Part shown: piece after piece, positions 1 through 6,559 of the stretch
Layout of the letters: every line of letters begins with the position of its first letter
Position numbering within the stretch: the stretch's first letter is position 1
Assembly (NCBI GenBank): GCA_016219235.1
Contig: JACRBO010000447.1
Coordinates: forward strand, 1 to 11,871
DNA from: Chloroflexota bacterium
Lineage (GTDB): Bacteria > Chloroflexota > Anaerolineae > Fen-1058
Direction of reading: 5' to 3'
Length of the DNA stretch: 11,871 nt
The notes under the pieces: generated by a model
Databases searched by the model: none
What the model was told of the DNA's origin: nothing
Seen by the model: the letters and a program-made list of their open reading frames with translations, nothing else
Translations under genes and position numbers: made by a program

Positions 1-3000
1 GATCGAGCTGCGCCCGATCGGGGCTGGTGCGAATGTTGATCTGCGCGCCGCTGTTCGACGGCGACAGGATGCCCCAGTACGTGGCGCCGCGATAGACGCG
101 CAGCCGCGCGTTGACGTTGTTGATGGTGCCCGCATCGCTTTGCACGTAACAGCGCACGAAGGTGCGCTTATTGGCGATGAGCAGCACGCTGTTATTCAAG
201 TCCTGCACGGCCTGATTCACCTCGACGCCGGGATTGCGCACGTAGACATCGATGGTGCGGACTTCCGTGGTCAGGTCGGCGACGCCGGGATACGCTTCCA
301 GGTTGCCTACGTTGTCCCGCGCGCGCGATCGGAATTCGTAGATGTGGCCGCCCGTGCCGTTGAACGTGCTGGAGGTAAGACTGGTGGCGCTCTTCCACGT
401 GGTCCACGCGCTGTTGGTGGTCTTGTCGCGATACTGCACGTCGTAATTGTCGATGCCGGAGTGCGCGTCGCTGCCCGACCAGAACACGGTGAACGAGGTG
501 CTGCTGGATGAGGCGGGCGAATTCACCGACGACGATGGCGTAGTGACATCGACGAAGTACGCGCCGCGATTGACGCCGCTGGCCGACCAGTTGCCGGCCG
601 CGTCGCGGGTACGGATGTGGAAGTATTTGTTGCTGCCGCTGGGCAAGCTGGCGCTGGTGGCCGTCGCGCCAAAGGTATCGACGACGGTATCCGGCAGAGT
701 GCCGGCCGCTGTGTCGAACACGTAGGAGTAGCCGCTGACGCCGCTGCCCGCATCACTCGCGCCCGACCAGTTCATGGTGATCGATGGATCGTTGGACCAG
801 ACGCCCAGCGTATGGCTCGAACTGCTGACATTGGCCGGATTGGTCGGTGGTGTGGTGTCGATGCGGAACGGCCCCAGGTGGGCGGCGGTCGTCGACCAGT
901 TCCCGGCCAGATCGTGAGTGCGGACGTGCGCGTACCACGTAGCCCCATCGGCCAGCGCCGTGCTGTTGAAGGATGTGCCGCCCGCGTTGACGACCGGCGG
1001 CGGCAGGGTGGCCGCATTCTGATCGAAGAGCACAGCGTAGCCAAAGACGCCGCTCGTCGCATCGGTCGCGCCGCTCCAGTCGATGCTGATGGTGTCGTCG
1101 TTGCTCCAGACGTTGACGGTGTGATCGCTGCTGGTCAGCGACGACGGCGCGGTGGGCGGCGTGGTGTCGATCTTGACGACGGCCTGCGCCACGCCGACGT
1201 TGCCTACCATGTCACTGGCGCGCAGTTCGACGATGTTCTGCGTGCCAGAGTCCTGCCCGAACGGCACACTGGCCGCCGTCAGCACCTGCGTAGCCGTTGA
1301 GCCATCGCTGCCGCTGATGGTGGCCGGGGCGAAGGCGCTCCATGAGCCGCCCCCGTTAATCGAGAACCGGTACAGGCCGCTGGTGGTGCTGATGCCGCTG
1401 ATCGAATCCAATACATTCGCCGTGACGGCGGGGCTTTGCGTCAGCGTAATCCACGTCGTGGGCTGAATGTTGTTTATGGTGGGCGGGGCGGCCTCGGCCG
1501 CGGTCCAAATCTTGACGCCCTGATTCAAACCGGTCGAGACAATATCGAGGTTGCCGTCGTGATCGACGTGGCTGAACAGCGACTTGAAGAACGCGCCGGT
1601 CGTGGGCAGATTGGTGTTGCTGGCCGTCCAGCCGCCCGCGCCGTCGCCCAGCCAGACCATGACGCCTGCGCCGTCGCGCGCGGCCAGAATGTCCAGCCAG
1701 CCATCGTGATTCACGTCGCCCAGATCGAGGTCGAAGTATTCGCCCAGCGTATCCGGCGACGGCCACGGCGTAAAGTTAAACGCGCCGTCGCCCGTCCACA
1801 CGTACAGACCCTGCTCGCCGCCGTTCTTGGCCGCGACGAGATCGTCCTTGCCGTCGTTGTTCAAATCACCCGCGGCCACGGCGAAGAACATGCCCGGCCC
1901 GGTCAGATTGTGCGAGATCCAACCGCGCGACCAATACTCAAAGACGTTGAGGCCGCCGCCGTTGTTGGGGGTGCATTCGGCTGCGGCGATGTCTTGCTTG
2001 CCGTCATGGTTGAAGTCGCCCAATGCCGTGTCACAATACGTGCCGGTGGCAATAGGGATGCTTTGCAACTGCCAGCCGTTCGCGCCGTTCTCGAACACAC
2101 GCAGACCCTGATTGAGCAGATGATAGGGCGCGGCCACCAACTGCCAGTAACTATCGTCGTCGATGTCGGCGGCCGACAGCCCGCGATACGAGCCGGTGGT
2201 GGTGACCTGGAAGGTGAAGAAGTAGCCGCAGTTATTGGTGACGTTGCCGAAGTACTGGATGCCGCCGCCATCATCGCGGCCCGCCACGATCTGCGGATAC
2301 TGGCTGTTCCGATCGAACGGTGCGGCGATCACGGATTCATACGTGCCGGTGTACGCGCCGCCGAAGAAATTGAAGGCGGGGCAGTAAGTCCACGCATTGC
2401 CGCCATCGCCCAGATACATATTCAGGCCGTTGCCGCCCGCGCGATTGAAGATCACGTCCGTATCGCCATCCCGATTGAAATCGGCGGCGGCCAACGCGCG
2501 CGGACTATCGGTGATCTGCGGCGAAGCGATGAGCGTCCACGCCCCGATCGGGTCACGCACGCCCGTCGAGCGCCACGCTCGCGCGCCGCCGCCGTTGTAT
2601 GCGCCCGCGCCCACATCGAGCAAGCCGTCCCGATCGAAATCGCCCACGCCGGGCCGCTCCCAGCTGGCCGTGGTGGTGGGCGAGGTCGTCGGCACGAAAC
2701 CGTTGATCGAGCCGAGCCACTGGAAAATGCCCTGCGACAGGAAGGTGCTGCCGCCGCCCGCCGTCAGGTCCAGCCGCCCGTCGATGTTGAGGTCGGCCAG
2801 CACCAGTTTGAAGTAACTGTTGGTGACAGGCAGTTGATTGGGCGACAGCGACCACATGCCCAGTAGATCGTAATCGTACACAAACAGGCCGCCGCCCGTT
2901 GAGCTGGCGATGTTCGATCGGGCGGCGACCAGTTCCAGTTTGCCGTCCAGATCGACATCGCCAAAGGTCACGCCGCGCCAGTTGTTGGTGGTGGACAGGC

Positions 3001-3724
3001 CGGTGCTGGCATAGATCCACGCGCTGTTGAAGTTGCCGCGCCAGAACTTGAGGCCGGTGCTGTCGGCGGCGGCGATCACGTCGATGTAGCCATCGTTATC
3101 CACGTAGGCGGCGGCAATATCGTTGTACGTGCCGGTGGTGGTGAGGGCCGTCGTCTCGCTGAAGTTGCTGCCCTGATTCAAATAGACGTGGATACCGGTG
3201 AAGATGGGCGCGCCGCCCGCCACGATGATGTCCGGCCGGCCGTCCTGGTTCACATCGCCCAGGGCCACGCCTTCCGACGTGCCGGTGGGCAGCCCGCTGG
3301 CGATGGCCGTCCAGTTGCCGGCCCCATCGCCGTACCAGCCCTTGACGCCCACGCCGTTGCCGGCGCTGGCGACGATGTCCGCGTTGCCGTCGTTGTCCAG
3401 ATCGCCTACGGCCACGTGGCCGTAGCCGCCGCTGGCGGGCAGGCCAAACGAGAGCACGCCGCTGGCCCACACGCCCAGGCCGTTGCCCTGATACACGGCG
3501 ACGCCGATGTTGCCCACGGCGATGAGATCGGGTTGGCCGTCGTGGTTGACATCGGCGAATTCGGTGTCGCGGACGATGTTGGTGGTGGGCAGGCCGGTGG
3601 AGGTTTCTTGCCAGCCGATGGTGCTGGCGGCCAATACGGTGAATACGACACCGGTGATGAGGGCCGCCATGGATAGCGTCAACGCAAGCGTCAGACGCCC
3701 GCGCATAGTGCGAAGGTGTGACAT
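1..3724 (-). CDS. Secreted FG-GAP/VCBS repeat protein with Ig/FN3-like domains (C-terminus off the window)
   Basis: One uninterrupted frame of 1241 codons runs off the left edge, so the stop and C-terminus are missing. The start is ATG 3724, preceded by the strong ribosome binding site GGGGAGGAAG; ATG 3706 is an in-frame alternative. Residues 1-34 form a signal peptide: Arg at 5, 8 and 10, a hydrophobic core at about 11-33, and a likely cut after VLA-A. Residues 58-727 carry 14 FG-GAP-type loops of the form DxNxDGxxD, as in integrin alpha chains, where they bind Ca2+ and build beta-propeller blades. Residues about 740-1150 hold four Ig/FN3-like segments, with recurring IDTTPPT linkers and R-x-x-D-x-x-GN motifs. 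From about 1155 a different domain begins (I1158, NPGVEVNQAVQD, then KRTFVR), which I do not recognise with certainty. Cys 448, 499, 564 and 584 lie in the propeller part and could form disulfides. It is probably exported and surface-bound or released. Ligand and function are unknown; the family is confident. Confidence 0.93.
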   Translation of the reverse strand, partial: MSHLRTMRGRLTLALTLSMAALITGVVFTVLAASTIGWQETSTGLPTTNIVRDTEFADVNHDGQPDLIAVGNIGVAVYQGNGLGVWASGVLSFGLPASGGYGHVAVGDLDNDGNADIVASAGNGVGVKGWYGDGAGNWTAIASGLPTGTSEGVALGDVNQDGRPDIIVAGGAPIFTGIHVYLNQGSNFSETTALTTTGTYNDIAAAYVDNDGYIDVIAAADSTGLKFWRGNFNSAWIYASTGLSTTNNWRGVTFGDVDLDGKLELVAARSNIASSTGGGLFVYDYDLLGMWSLSPNQLPVTNSYFKLVLADLNIDGRLDLTAGGGSTFLSQGIFQWLGSINGFVPTTSPTTTASWERPGVGDFDRDGLLDVGAGAYNGGGARAWRSTGVRDPIGAWTLIASPQITDSPRALAAADFNRDGDTDVIFNRAGGNGLNMYLGDGGNAWTYCPAFNFFGGAYTGTYESVIAAPFDRNSQYPQIVAGRDDGGGIQYFGNVTNNCGYFFTFQVTTTGSYRGLSAADIDDDSYWQLVAAPYHLLNQGLRVFENGANGWQLQSIPIATGTYCDTALGDFNHDGKQDIAAAECTPNNGGGLNVFEYWSRGWISHNLTGPGMFFAVAAGDLNNDGKDDLVAAKNGGEQGLYVWTGDGAFNFTPWPSPDTLGEYFDLDLGDVNHDGWLDILAARDGAGVMVWLGDGAGGWTASNTNLPTTGAFFKSLFSHVDHDGNLDIVSTGLNQGVKIWTAAEAAPPTINNIQPTTWITLTQSPAVTANVLDSISGISTTSGLYRFSINGGGSWSAFAPATISGSDGSTATQVLTAASVPFGQDSGTQNIVELRASDMVGNVGVAQAVVKIDTTPPTAPSSLTSSDHTVNVWSNDDTISIDWSGATDATSGVFGYAVLFDQNAATLPPPVVNAGGTSFNSTALADGATWYAHVRTHDLAGNWSTTAAHLGPFRIDTTPPTNPANVSSSSHTLGVWSNDPSITMNWSGASDAGSGVSGYSYVFDTAAGTLPDTVVDTFGATATSASLPSGSNKYFHIRTRDAAGNWSASGVNRGAYFVDVTTPSSSVNSPASSSSTSFTVFWSGSDAHSGIDNYDVQYRDKTTNSAWTTWKSATSLTSSTFNGTGGHIYEFRSRARDNVGNLEAYPGVADLTTEVRTIDVYVRNPGVEVNQAVQDLNNSVLLIANKRTFVRCYVQSDAGTINNVNARLRVYRGATYWGILSPSNSGAQINIRTSPDRAQLD
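554..1171 (-). repeat. Two tandem 103-residue Ig/FN3-like units
   Basis: Unit 1 covers residues 852-954 and unit 2 covers 955-1057; both open with IDTTPPT. They share, in register, a WSND motif, an IxxxWSGAxDAxSG motif, a GxSY/GYAV strand and a terminal H-x-R-T-x-D-x-AGNWS strand. A third, more diverged unit follows from residue 1058 (VDVTTPSSS) and ends with FRSRARDNVGN. Equal unit length points to internal duplication. These are likely stalk or spacer domains between the propellers and the C-terminal region. Confidence 0.8.
1544..3553 (-). repeat. Array of 14 FG-GAP-type calcium-loop units, period about 50 residues
   Basis: Loops begin at residues 58, 108, 157, 207, 256, 311, 362, 415, 469, 520, 570, 620, 670 and 719 of the secreted protein. 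Most read like DVNHDGQPD or DLDNDGNAD. Loop 9 (residue 469, PFDRNS) has lost the canonical acidic residues, loop 10 (DIDDDSYWQ) lacks the DG turn, loop 4 starts with Tyr and loop 14 with His. Spacing is 49-55 residues throughout, the size of one beta-propeller blade. Fourteen blades could make two seven-bladed propellers; that split is an inference. Confidence 0.85.
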
Positions 3725-3800
3725 GGAACTTCCTCCCCTGGATTGGTGTGATGCGGTGTGATGCTGCACAGGTTGATCTGGCTGGGATCAACGGTTTCAG

Positions 3801-3828
3801 TGTATACGAAGCGGCGGTTAGAAGTCAA
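3801..3828 (-). promoter_or_regulatory. Putative sigma-70 promoter of the FG-GAP gene
   Basis: On the minus strand, -35 TTGACT (3828-3823) is followed by a 16-bp spacer and -10 TATACA (3806-3801). Transcription should start near 3794, giving a leader of about 70 nt before ATG 3724. Assigned from consensus match and position only. Confidence 0.6.
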
Positions 3829-3847
3829 TACACGGATAGTCAGGGAG

Positions 3848-3891
3848 GCGAGTCAGCGAATAGCGAATCAGCGAGTCGGCGAATTGGTGAA
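3848..3891. repeat. Degenerate octamer tandem repeat
   Basis: About five consecutive units of the type GCGAATCA follow one another (GCGAGTCA, GCGAATA, GCGAATCA, GCGAGTCG, GCGAATTG), with one unit a base short, and the pattern fades by 3891. It lies just upstream of the FG-GAP gene promoter, in a gap of about 310 bp between divergent genes. Nothing else in that gap looks coding. It resembles microsatellite-like filler and no function is assigned. Confidence 0.7.
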
Positions 3892-3946
3892 ATGTAGGAT
3901 TTGATGGTCGCGCGGCAGGCTTCAAACTCGCCTGTGGTTGATCGCG

Positions 3947-3975
3947 TTGACGCACGACGTGCGGACGATTATACT
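3947..3975 (+). promoter_or_regulatory. Near-consensus sigma-70 promoter of the zinc-ribbon gene
   Basis: TTGACG (3947-3952), a 17-bp spacer and TATACT (3970-3975) give a near-ideal housekeeping promoter. The start point would be near 3982, about 52 nt before ATG 4035. A 13-codon reading frame (4000-4041) begins in this leader and overlaps the start codon; whether it is translated is unknown. Confidence 0.75.
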
Positions 3976-4034
3976 TCGCCAGCGTTCGCTGCATGTAAAA
4001 TGCGTAACCATGACCGGAGGGAAAGGACACTATC

Positions 4035-4310
4035 ATGCTGAAGCAATGTAGTGTGTGCGGCTCCGACCGAATTATTCCCGGCGCAATCATTGAAGATAAA
4101 GGCCGCTCTTACGACCAACGGATGTATGTCGTTGTCGATCGAAAACCGACGGCCTTTCTCTTGCGGCACTCATTGCGCGGGGCATTGCGAGCCTGGATTT
4201 GTGGAGTGTGCGGTCATGTGGACTTGTTTGTCGGGAATCCGGGCGAACTGTATCAAGCTTATCTGGATGGCCTTGAAGATCAACGGCAGCACGGCGAATC
4301 GGACGGTTAG
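4035..4310 (+). CDS. Small zinc-ribbon protein, 91 residues, function unknown
   Basis: The protein has two CxxC knuckles, C5-x-x-C8-G at the N-terminus and C56-x-x-C59-G in the middle. Together they form a four-Cys zinc ribbon whose long connection (residues 10-52) includes a basic, hydrophobic stretch. After the second knuckle comes HVDLFVGNPGELYQAY, the usual ending of small bacterial proteins annotated as zinc-ribbon or nucleic-acid-binding. AAGGA (4023-4027) lies 7 nt before the ATG, and a GGAGGG further upstream may add strength. The gene seems monocistronic, with its own promoter (3947-3975), and is followed at once by the inverted-end repeat at 4364. It lacks a signal peptide and should be cytoplasmic. 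The zinc-binding reading is well supported by the four Cys; the biological role is unknown. Confidence 0.82.
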   Translation: MLKQCSVCGSDRIIPGAIIEDKGRSYDQRMYVVVDRKPTAFLLRHSLRGALRAWICGVCGHVDLFVGNPGELYQAYLDGLEDQRQHGESDG

Positions 4311-4363
4311 CGCATCGGCCCTGTAGCGGACTTGAATCGGCTTAATATCGGTGCAGCCGCACA

Positions 4364-4494
4364 AGACCTCGGAGGTTTTCATTGACAATCCGGCAGCGGC
4401 TGACAGTCCTTCGCGTAAGCCGGCCAGCCGCGCCAGCCAGGCCGTACCCGCTCCGCTTTGCTACGGGGCGCTGCGCGAAACCTCCGAGGTCTTT
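4364..4494. repeat. 131-bp dispersed repeat with inverted ends, copy 1
   Basis: The left end AGACCTCGGAGGTTTTC and the right end GAAACCTCCGAGGTCTTT are inverted copies of each other, with a single extra T as the only break. Each end is itself a short palindrome (ACCTC-x-GAGGT). The interior matches bases 7022-7152 without gaps, at about 107 of 131 positions by hand count; the right-hand 50 bp is nearly identical and contains CCCGCTCCGCTT and ACGGGGCGCTGCGCG. No transposase is encoded, so this is a MITE-like or REP-like element. Target-site duplication is not clear. It abuts a methyltransferase remnant on the right. Confidence 0.85.
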
Positions 4495-4786
4495 GCCGCG
4501 CGCCCGCGATCTTGAACGCGCAATAGCGCAAGCCGCCAAAGAATTGAACGATCTGCGCGACAACTGGCTGAATCCCTACAAAGATCAACCCGCCGCCCTC
4601 GACGTGACGGCGAAGAAACGCACGCTGACCAACCTGTACAACGAAAATCCCACGTGGTTGCAACTGGCGCATCGCAAACTGGACGATGCCGTGCTGGACG
4701 CCTACGGCTGGTCCCATGACCTGGGCGACGATGACATTCTGGCGCGGCTGCTGGCGTTGAATTTGGAAAGGGCCAATCGGGTGTAG
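4495..4786 (+). pseudogene. 5'-truncated DNA methyltransferase, C-terminal remnant
   Basis: In the frame ending at TAG 4784-4786 the sequence reads [20 protein letters not shown], then [37 protein letters not shown] and [13 protein letters not shown]. From memory this is the extreme C-terminus of large class I SAM-dependent DNA methyltransferases of the COG1002/MmeI-like type (normally many hundreds of residues), which usually end in YGW...[17 protein letters not shown]. The SAM-binding and catalytic domains are absent: everything upstream is replaced by the 131-bp repeat. The frame is open leftwards through the repeat to a TTG at 4382, giving a nominal 134-codon reading frame whose first part is non-homologous repeat DNA. 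No convincing ribosome binding site precedes that TTG. I call it a relic; expression of a short domain fragment cannot be excluded. Confidence 0.7.
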
Positions 4787-4804
4787 TCATTCCCGCACAC
4801 TATT

Positions 4805-4840
4805 GGCGGCCTGCCATAGACGGCAGCGACGAGGGCCGCC
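4805..4840. other. Nested inverted repeat downstream of the methyltransferase relic
   Basis: GGCGGCC (4805-4811) pairs with GGCCGCC (4834-4840), and inside it TGCC (4812-4815) pairs with GGCA (4822-4825), leaving an asymmetric bulge of eight bases. There is no T-run directly after it, so it is not an intrinsic terminator by itself. No function is assigned. Confidence 0.4.
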
Positions 4841-4870
4841 CAAGGCGGGTGTAACCAAAAAGTTCATATA

Positions 4871-4905
4871 TGCGAGGGGCAATCATTGCCCCTCGCACGA
4901 TTTTT
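4871..4905 (+). terminator. Strong intrinsic terminator
   Basis: A perfect 12-bp stem (4871-4882 with 4886-4897; core GCGAGGGGCAA / TTGCCCCTCGC) with a 3-nt TCA loop is followed by ACGATTTTT. It ends plus-strand transcription after the zinc-ribbon gene and methyltransferase-relic region. A-rich bases before it (4856-4860) could give weak termination on the minus strand too. No minus-strand gene is apparent here. Confidence 0.85.
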
Positions 4906-4910
4906 GGGCG

Positions 4911-4940
4911 TTGACGCGGGGCGAACAGTGAGAATATACT
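4911..4940 (+). promoter_or_regulatory. Putative sigma-70 promoter for the 5148-6994 gene group
   Basis: TTGACG (4911-4916), an 18-bp spacer and TATACT (4935-4940) follow directly after the terminator. The start point would be near 4947, giving an unusually long leader of about 200 nt before ATG 5148. The two boxes match the zinc-ribbon gene promoter exactly, though the spacers are unrelated. Confidence 0.65.
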
Positions 4941-5010
4941 GAAGGCGTCGCAGTCAGCGTTGCCGTCACTCTGAACTCGGGTTTTATACGACAAAAGTGA
5001 CCGCCGAAAA

Positions 5011-5058
5011 GCACCTGCGCCAAAGTTGTTGCCTGCTCAATGTTGGGCGCGAAGGTGC
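5011..5058 (+). other. Imperfect hairpin in a long 5' leader
   Basis: GCACCT-GCGCC (5011-5021) is complementary to GGCGC-GA-AGGTGC (5046-5058): 6 bp, a 2-nt bulge and 5 bp around a 24-nt loop. AAAA lies on both sides. It sits between the promoter at 4911 and the membrane-protein start at 5148. An 8-codon frame (5135-5158, including stop) overlaps the start codon. Together these could be a regulatory leader, but no known riboswitch class is recognised. Confidence 0.35.
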
Positions 5059-5147
5059 GAAAACCTTACACGAGCATTCAGGTGGGGCAACGTCTTGACA
5101 GTGGGTGAAAAGCAGAAGTGTGTATCTGAATAACATGGTGAGCAACC

Positions 5148-5681
5148 ATGCGGAGTAAACCAGCTTTCAAACCGGATTCTTCGCAATACGATTCGCCGAG
5201 TTGTTTATGGATGTTTATTGTCGCTGTAGGAGGGTATTTCGCCTTCGGGGCTATTAATCGAGTACTGTCGGGATACGGAAACAGGCTCGATCATCTGATT
5301 TGCTATGGAGTATTGATCGGCTTTGTGATTCTTGTTATTCTGGCAAAACGACAAACGGATCGAGACACAAAAAAACTCAGGGAAGCACATCACGAATGGA
5401 AGTACACATGTAGATCGGCCGAAGTGTCCATTATCAACCGCCAACATTACCCGGGCGGATCGTGGGAGGATGGATATGGTATACCCCACTCTTCGCACCC
5501 AAGTTATCACTTGAATCTCGAGTTGACTGCTGAACAAAGAGTCCTTTTCCCGAATCTGCAATCTGTGCGTGTCGATGTGAACGAGGATATTTACTCAAAA
5601 CTAATAGATCGAAATGTTGTCCGTGTTTATTATCAGCCAGATTCACCCATGATTTTCTTGATGGAAGAAGAAATCGAATAA
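5148..5681 (+). CDS. Two-helix membrane protein with C-terminal soluble domain, function unknown
   Basis: The protein has 177 residues. Two hydrophobic segments, about 18-40 and 49-66, are separated by a short polar loop (SGYGNRLDH) and followed by a basic stretch (KRQTDRDTKKLR), which suggests both ends face the cytoplasm. The remaining 100 residues form a mixed, probably beta-rich domain ending in VRVYYQPDSPMIFLMEEE. That ending resembles DUF3592-like membrane proteins, where V-x-Y-x-P-x-x-P is typical; this is similarity from memory only. ATG 5148 has a poor ribosome binding site. Base use is clearly more AT-rich than in the neighbours, with many codons ending in A or T (for example ATT, TAT, AAA), so recent acquisition is possible. 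The gene follows its promoter by about 200 nt and precedes the kinase gene by 56 bp. It is likely real, with an unknown role. Confidence 0.75.
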   Translation: MRSKPAFKPDSSQYDSPSCLWMFIVAVGGYFAFGAINRVLSGYGNRLDHLICYGVLIGFVILVILAKRQTDRDTKKLREAHHEWKYTCRSAEVSIINRQHYPGGSWEDGYGIPHSSHPSYHLNLELTAEQRVLFPNLQSVRVDVNEDIYSKLIDRNVVRVYYQPDSPMIFLMEEEIE

Positions 5682-5737
5682 ATCCGGGGATGTGGATGTT
5701 GGGCAGCCCCTTCAGCAATTGATACCAGGAGGCTCTT

Positions 5738-6541
5738 ATGCTTGACCAGAGCAAATTGATTGGCATAGGGCGCAACTCCGAGGTCTATGAATGGGAAGAT
5801 GGCAAAGTCGTAAAATTACTTATGGAGCAAGCCCCGCAGGAATGGGCTGACATCGAAGCGCGCTTCGGTCAAGACGTCCACCGCGCCGGTTTGCCAGTGC
5901 CATACTTCGGCGAAGTTGTGGACATCGATGGGCGCCGGGGTTTCATCATGGAGCATATCAAGGGACCCTCCATGTTGGAAATCCTCGGCAAACAGCCCTG
6001 GCGCGTGGTCGGTCTGGCGCGATTGCTGGCGAAGTTGCAGGTTGAAGTTCATGCTTGCTCCGCCCCGGCGGATTGGCTTGACCAACGTGATTGGCTCCGG
6101 GGTGACATTGAGAACAACGAGCTAATTCCTGAAGATCTGAAACAGCAGTTATTCGAAGTCTTGAACAAATTGCCTGAAGGGCATCACATATGCCATGGCG
6201 ATTTTCATCCGGGCAATATCATGCTGACCGCGCGGGGGCCTGTCATCATCGATTGGCTGGGGGCGACCCGCGGCCAGCCAGTGAGTGACATGGCCCGGTC
6301 CGTCGTCGTGCTCAGTATCGGGCAACCACCGCCGGGCACACCGGGCCGTTGGTTGATCGAGATTATCCGAAAAACCCTGCTCAACACCTATCTTAATACC
6401 TATTTTGCGCACTCACCCAACGGGCGCGAGCAATACCGGGCATGGCGGGCAATCAATGCCGCTGCTTTCTTAAACCATAGTGTGCCCGGGGAGCGCCCGA
6501 CTCTATTCGAGATGATACACCAGGGACTGGCCACGGGATAA
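5738..6541 (+). CDS. Aminoglycoside phosphotransferase-fold (APH family) small-molecule kinase
   Basis: This is a 267-residue protein of the APH/choline-kinase-like superfamily (Pfam APH type), which transfers phosphate from ATP to a hydroxyl on a small molecule. The N-lobe has a glycine-rich loop GIGRNSEVYEW (residues 9-19), the ATP-binding lysine in GKVVKLL (K26), a candidate alpha-C glutamate at about E40, and a hinge at FIMEHIKGPSM. The C-lobe has the catalytic H153-G-D155-F-H157-P-G-N160 loop and the metal-binding D172-W-L-G, followed by SDMARS. All key residues are present, so it should be active. AGGAGG lies 5 nt before ATG 5738. It is followed 18 bp later by the SRPBCC gene, so the two are probably cotranscribed. 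The substrate is not evident: drug resistance cannot be claimed, because many APH-fold kinases act on sugars, amino alcohols or unknown metabolites. Confidence 0.9.
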   Translation: MLDQSKLIGIGRNSEVYEWEDGKVVKLLMEQAPQEWADIEARFGQDVHRAGLPVPYFGEVVDIDGRRGFIMEHIKGPSMLEILGKQPWRVVGLARLLAKLQVEVHACSAPADWLDQRDWLRGDIENNELIPEDLKQQLFEVLNKLPEGHHICHGDFHPGNIMLTARGPVIIDWLGATRGQPVSDMARSVVVLSIGQPPPGTPGRWLIEIIRKTLLNTYLNTYFAHSPNGREQYRAWRAINAAAFLNHSVPGERPTLFEMIHQGLATG

Positions 6542-6559
6542 CACAAGGAGTGTGTTTCC

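Noticed and set aside
617..1300. A 227-codon plus-strand frame
   Set aside because: Low-complexity Arg/Gly/Val composition opposite the Ig-like units of the real gene.
1436..2866. A 476-codon plus-strand frame with a repetitive VVIDVA-type pattern
   Set aside because: It is the antisense shadow of the FG-GAP repeat region; the minus-strand frame has a signal peptide, a strong ribosome binding site and recognisable domains.
3096..3791. A 231-codon minus-strand frame overlapping the start of the FG-GAP gene
   Set aside because: It is a shifted frame of the same DNA, very rich in Arg and His, with no family resemblance; the real frame starts at 3724.
3968..3996. A minus-strand promoter using TATAAT at 3973-3968
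   Set aside because: The matching -35 position reads ACATGC, and a better plus-strand promoter uses the same bases.
4356..4499. GCCGC on both sides of repeat copy 1 as a target-site duplication
   Set aside because: It needs three extra bases on the left end and has no counterpart at copy 2, so it is probably chance in GC-rich DNA.
5095..5133. TTGACA at 5095-5100 as a promoter nearer to the 5148 gene
   Set aside because: No acceptable -10 box lies 16-18 bp downstream; the nearest TATCTG is 22 bp away.
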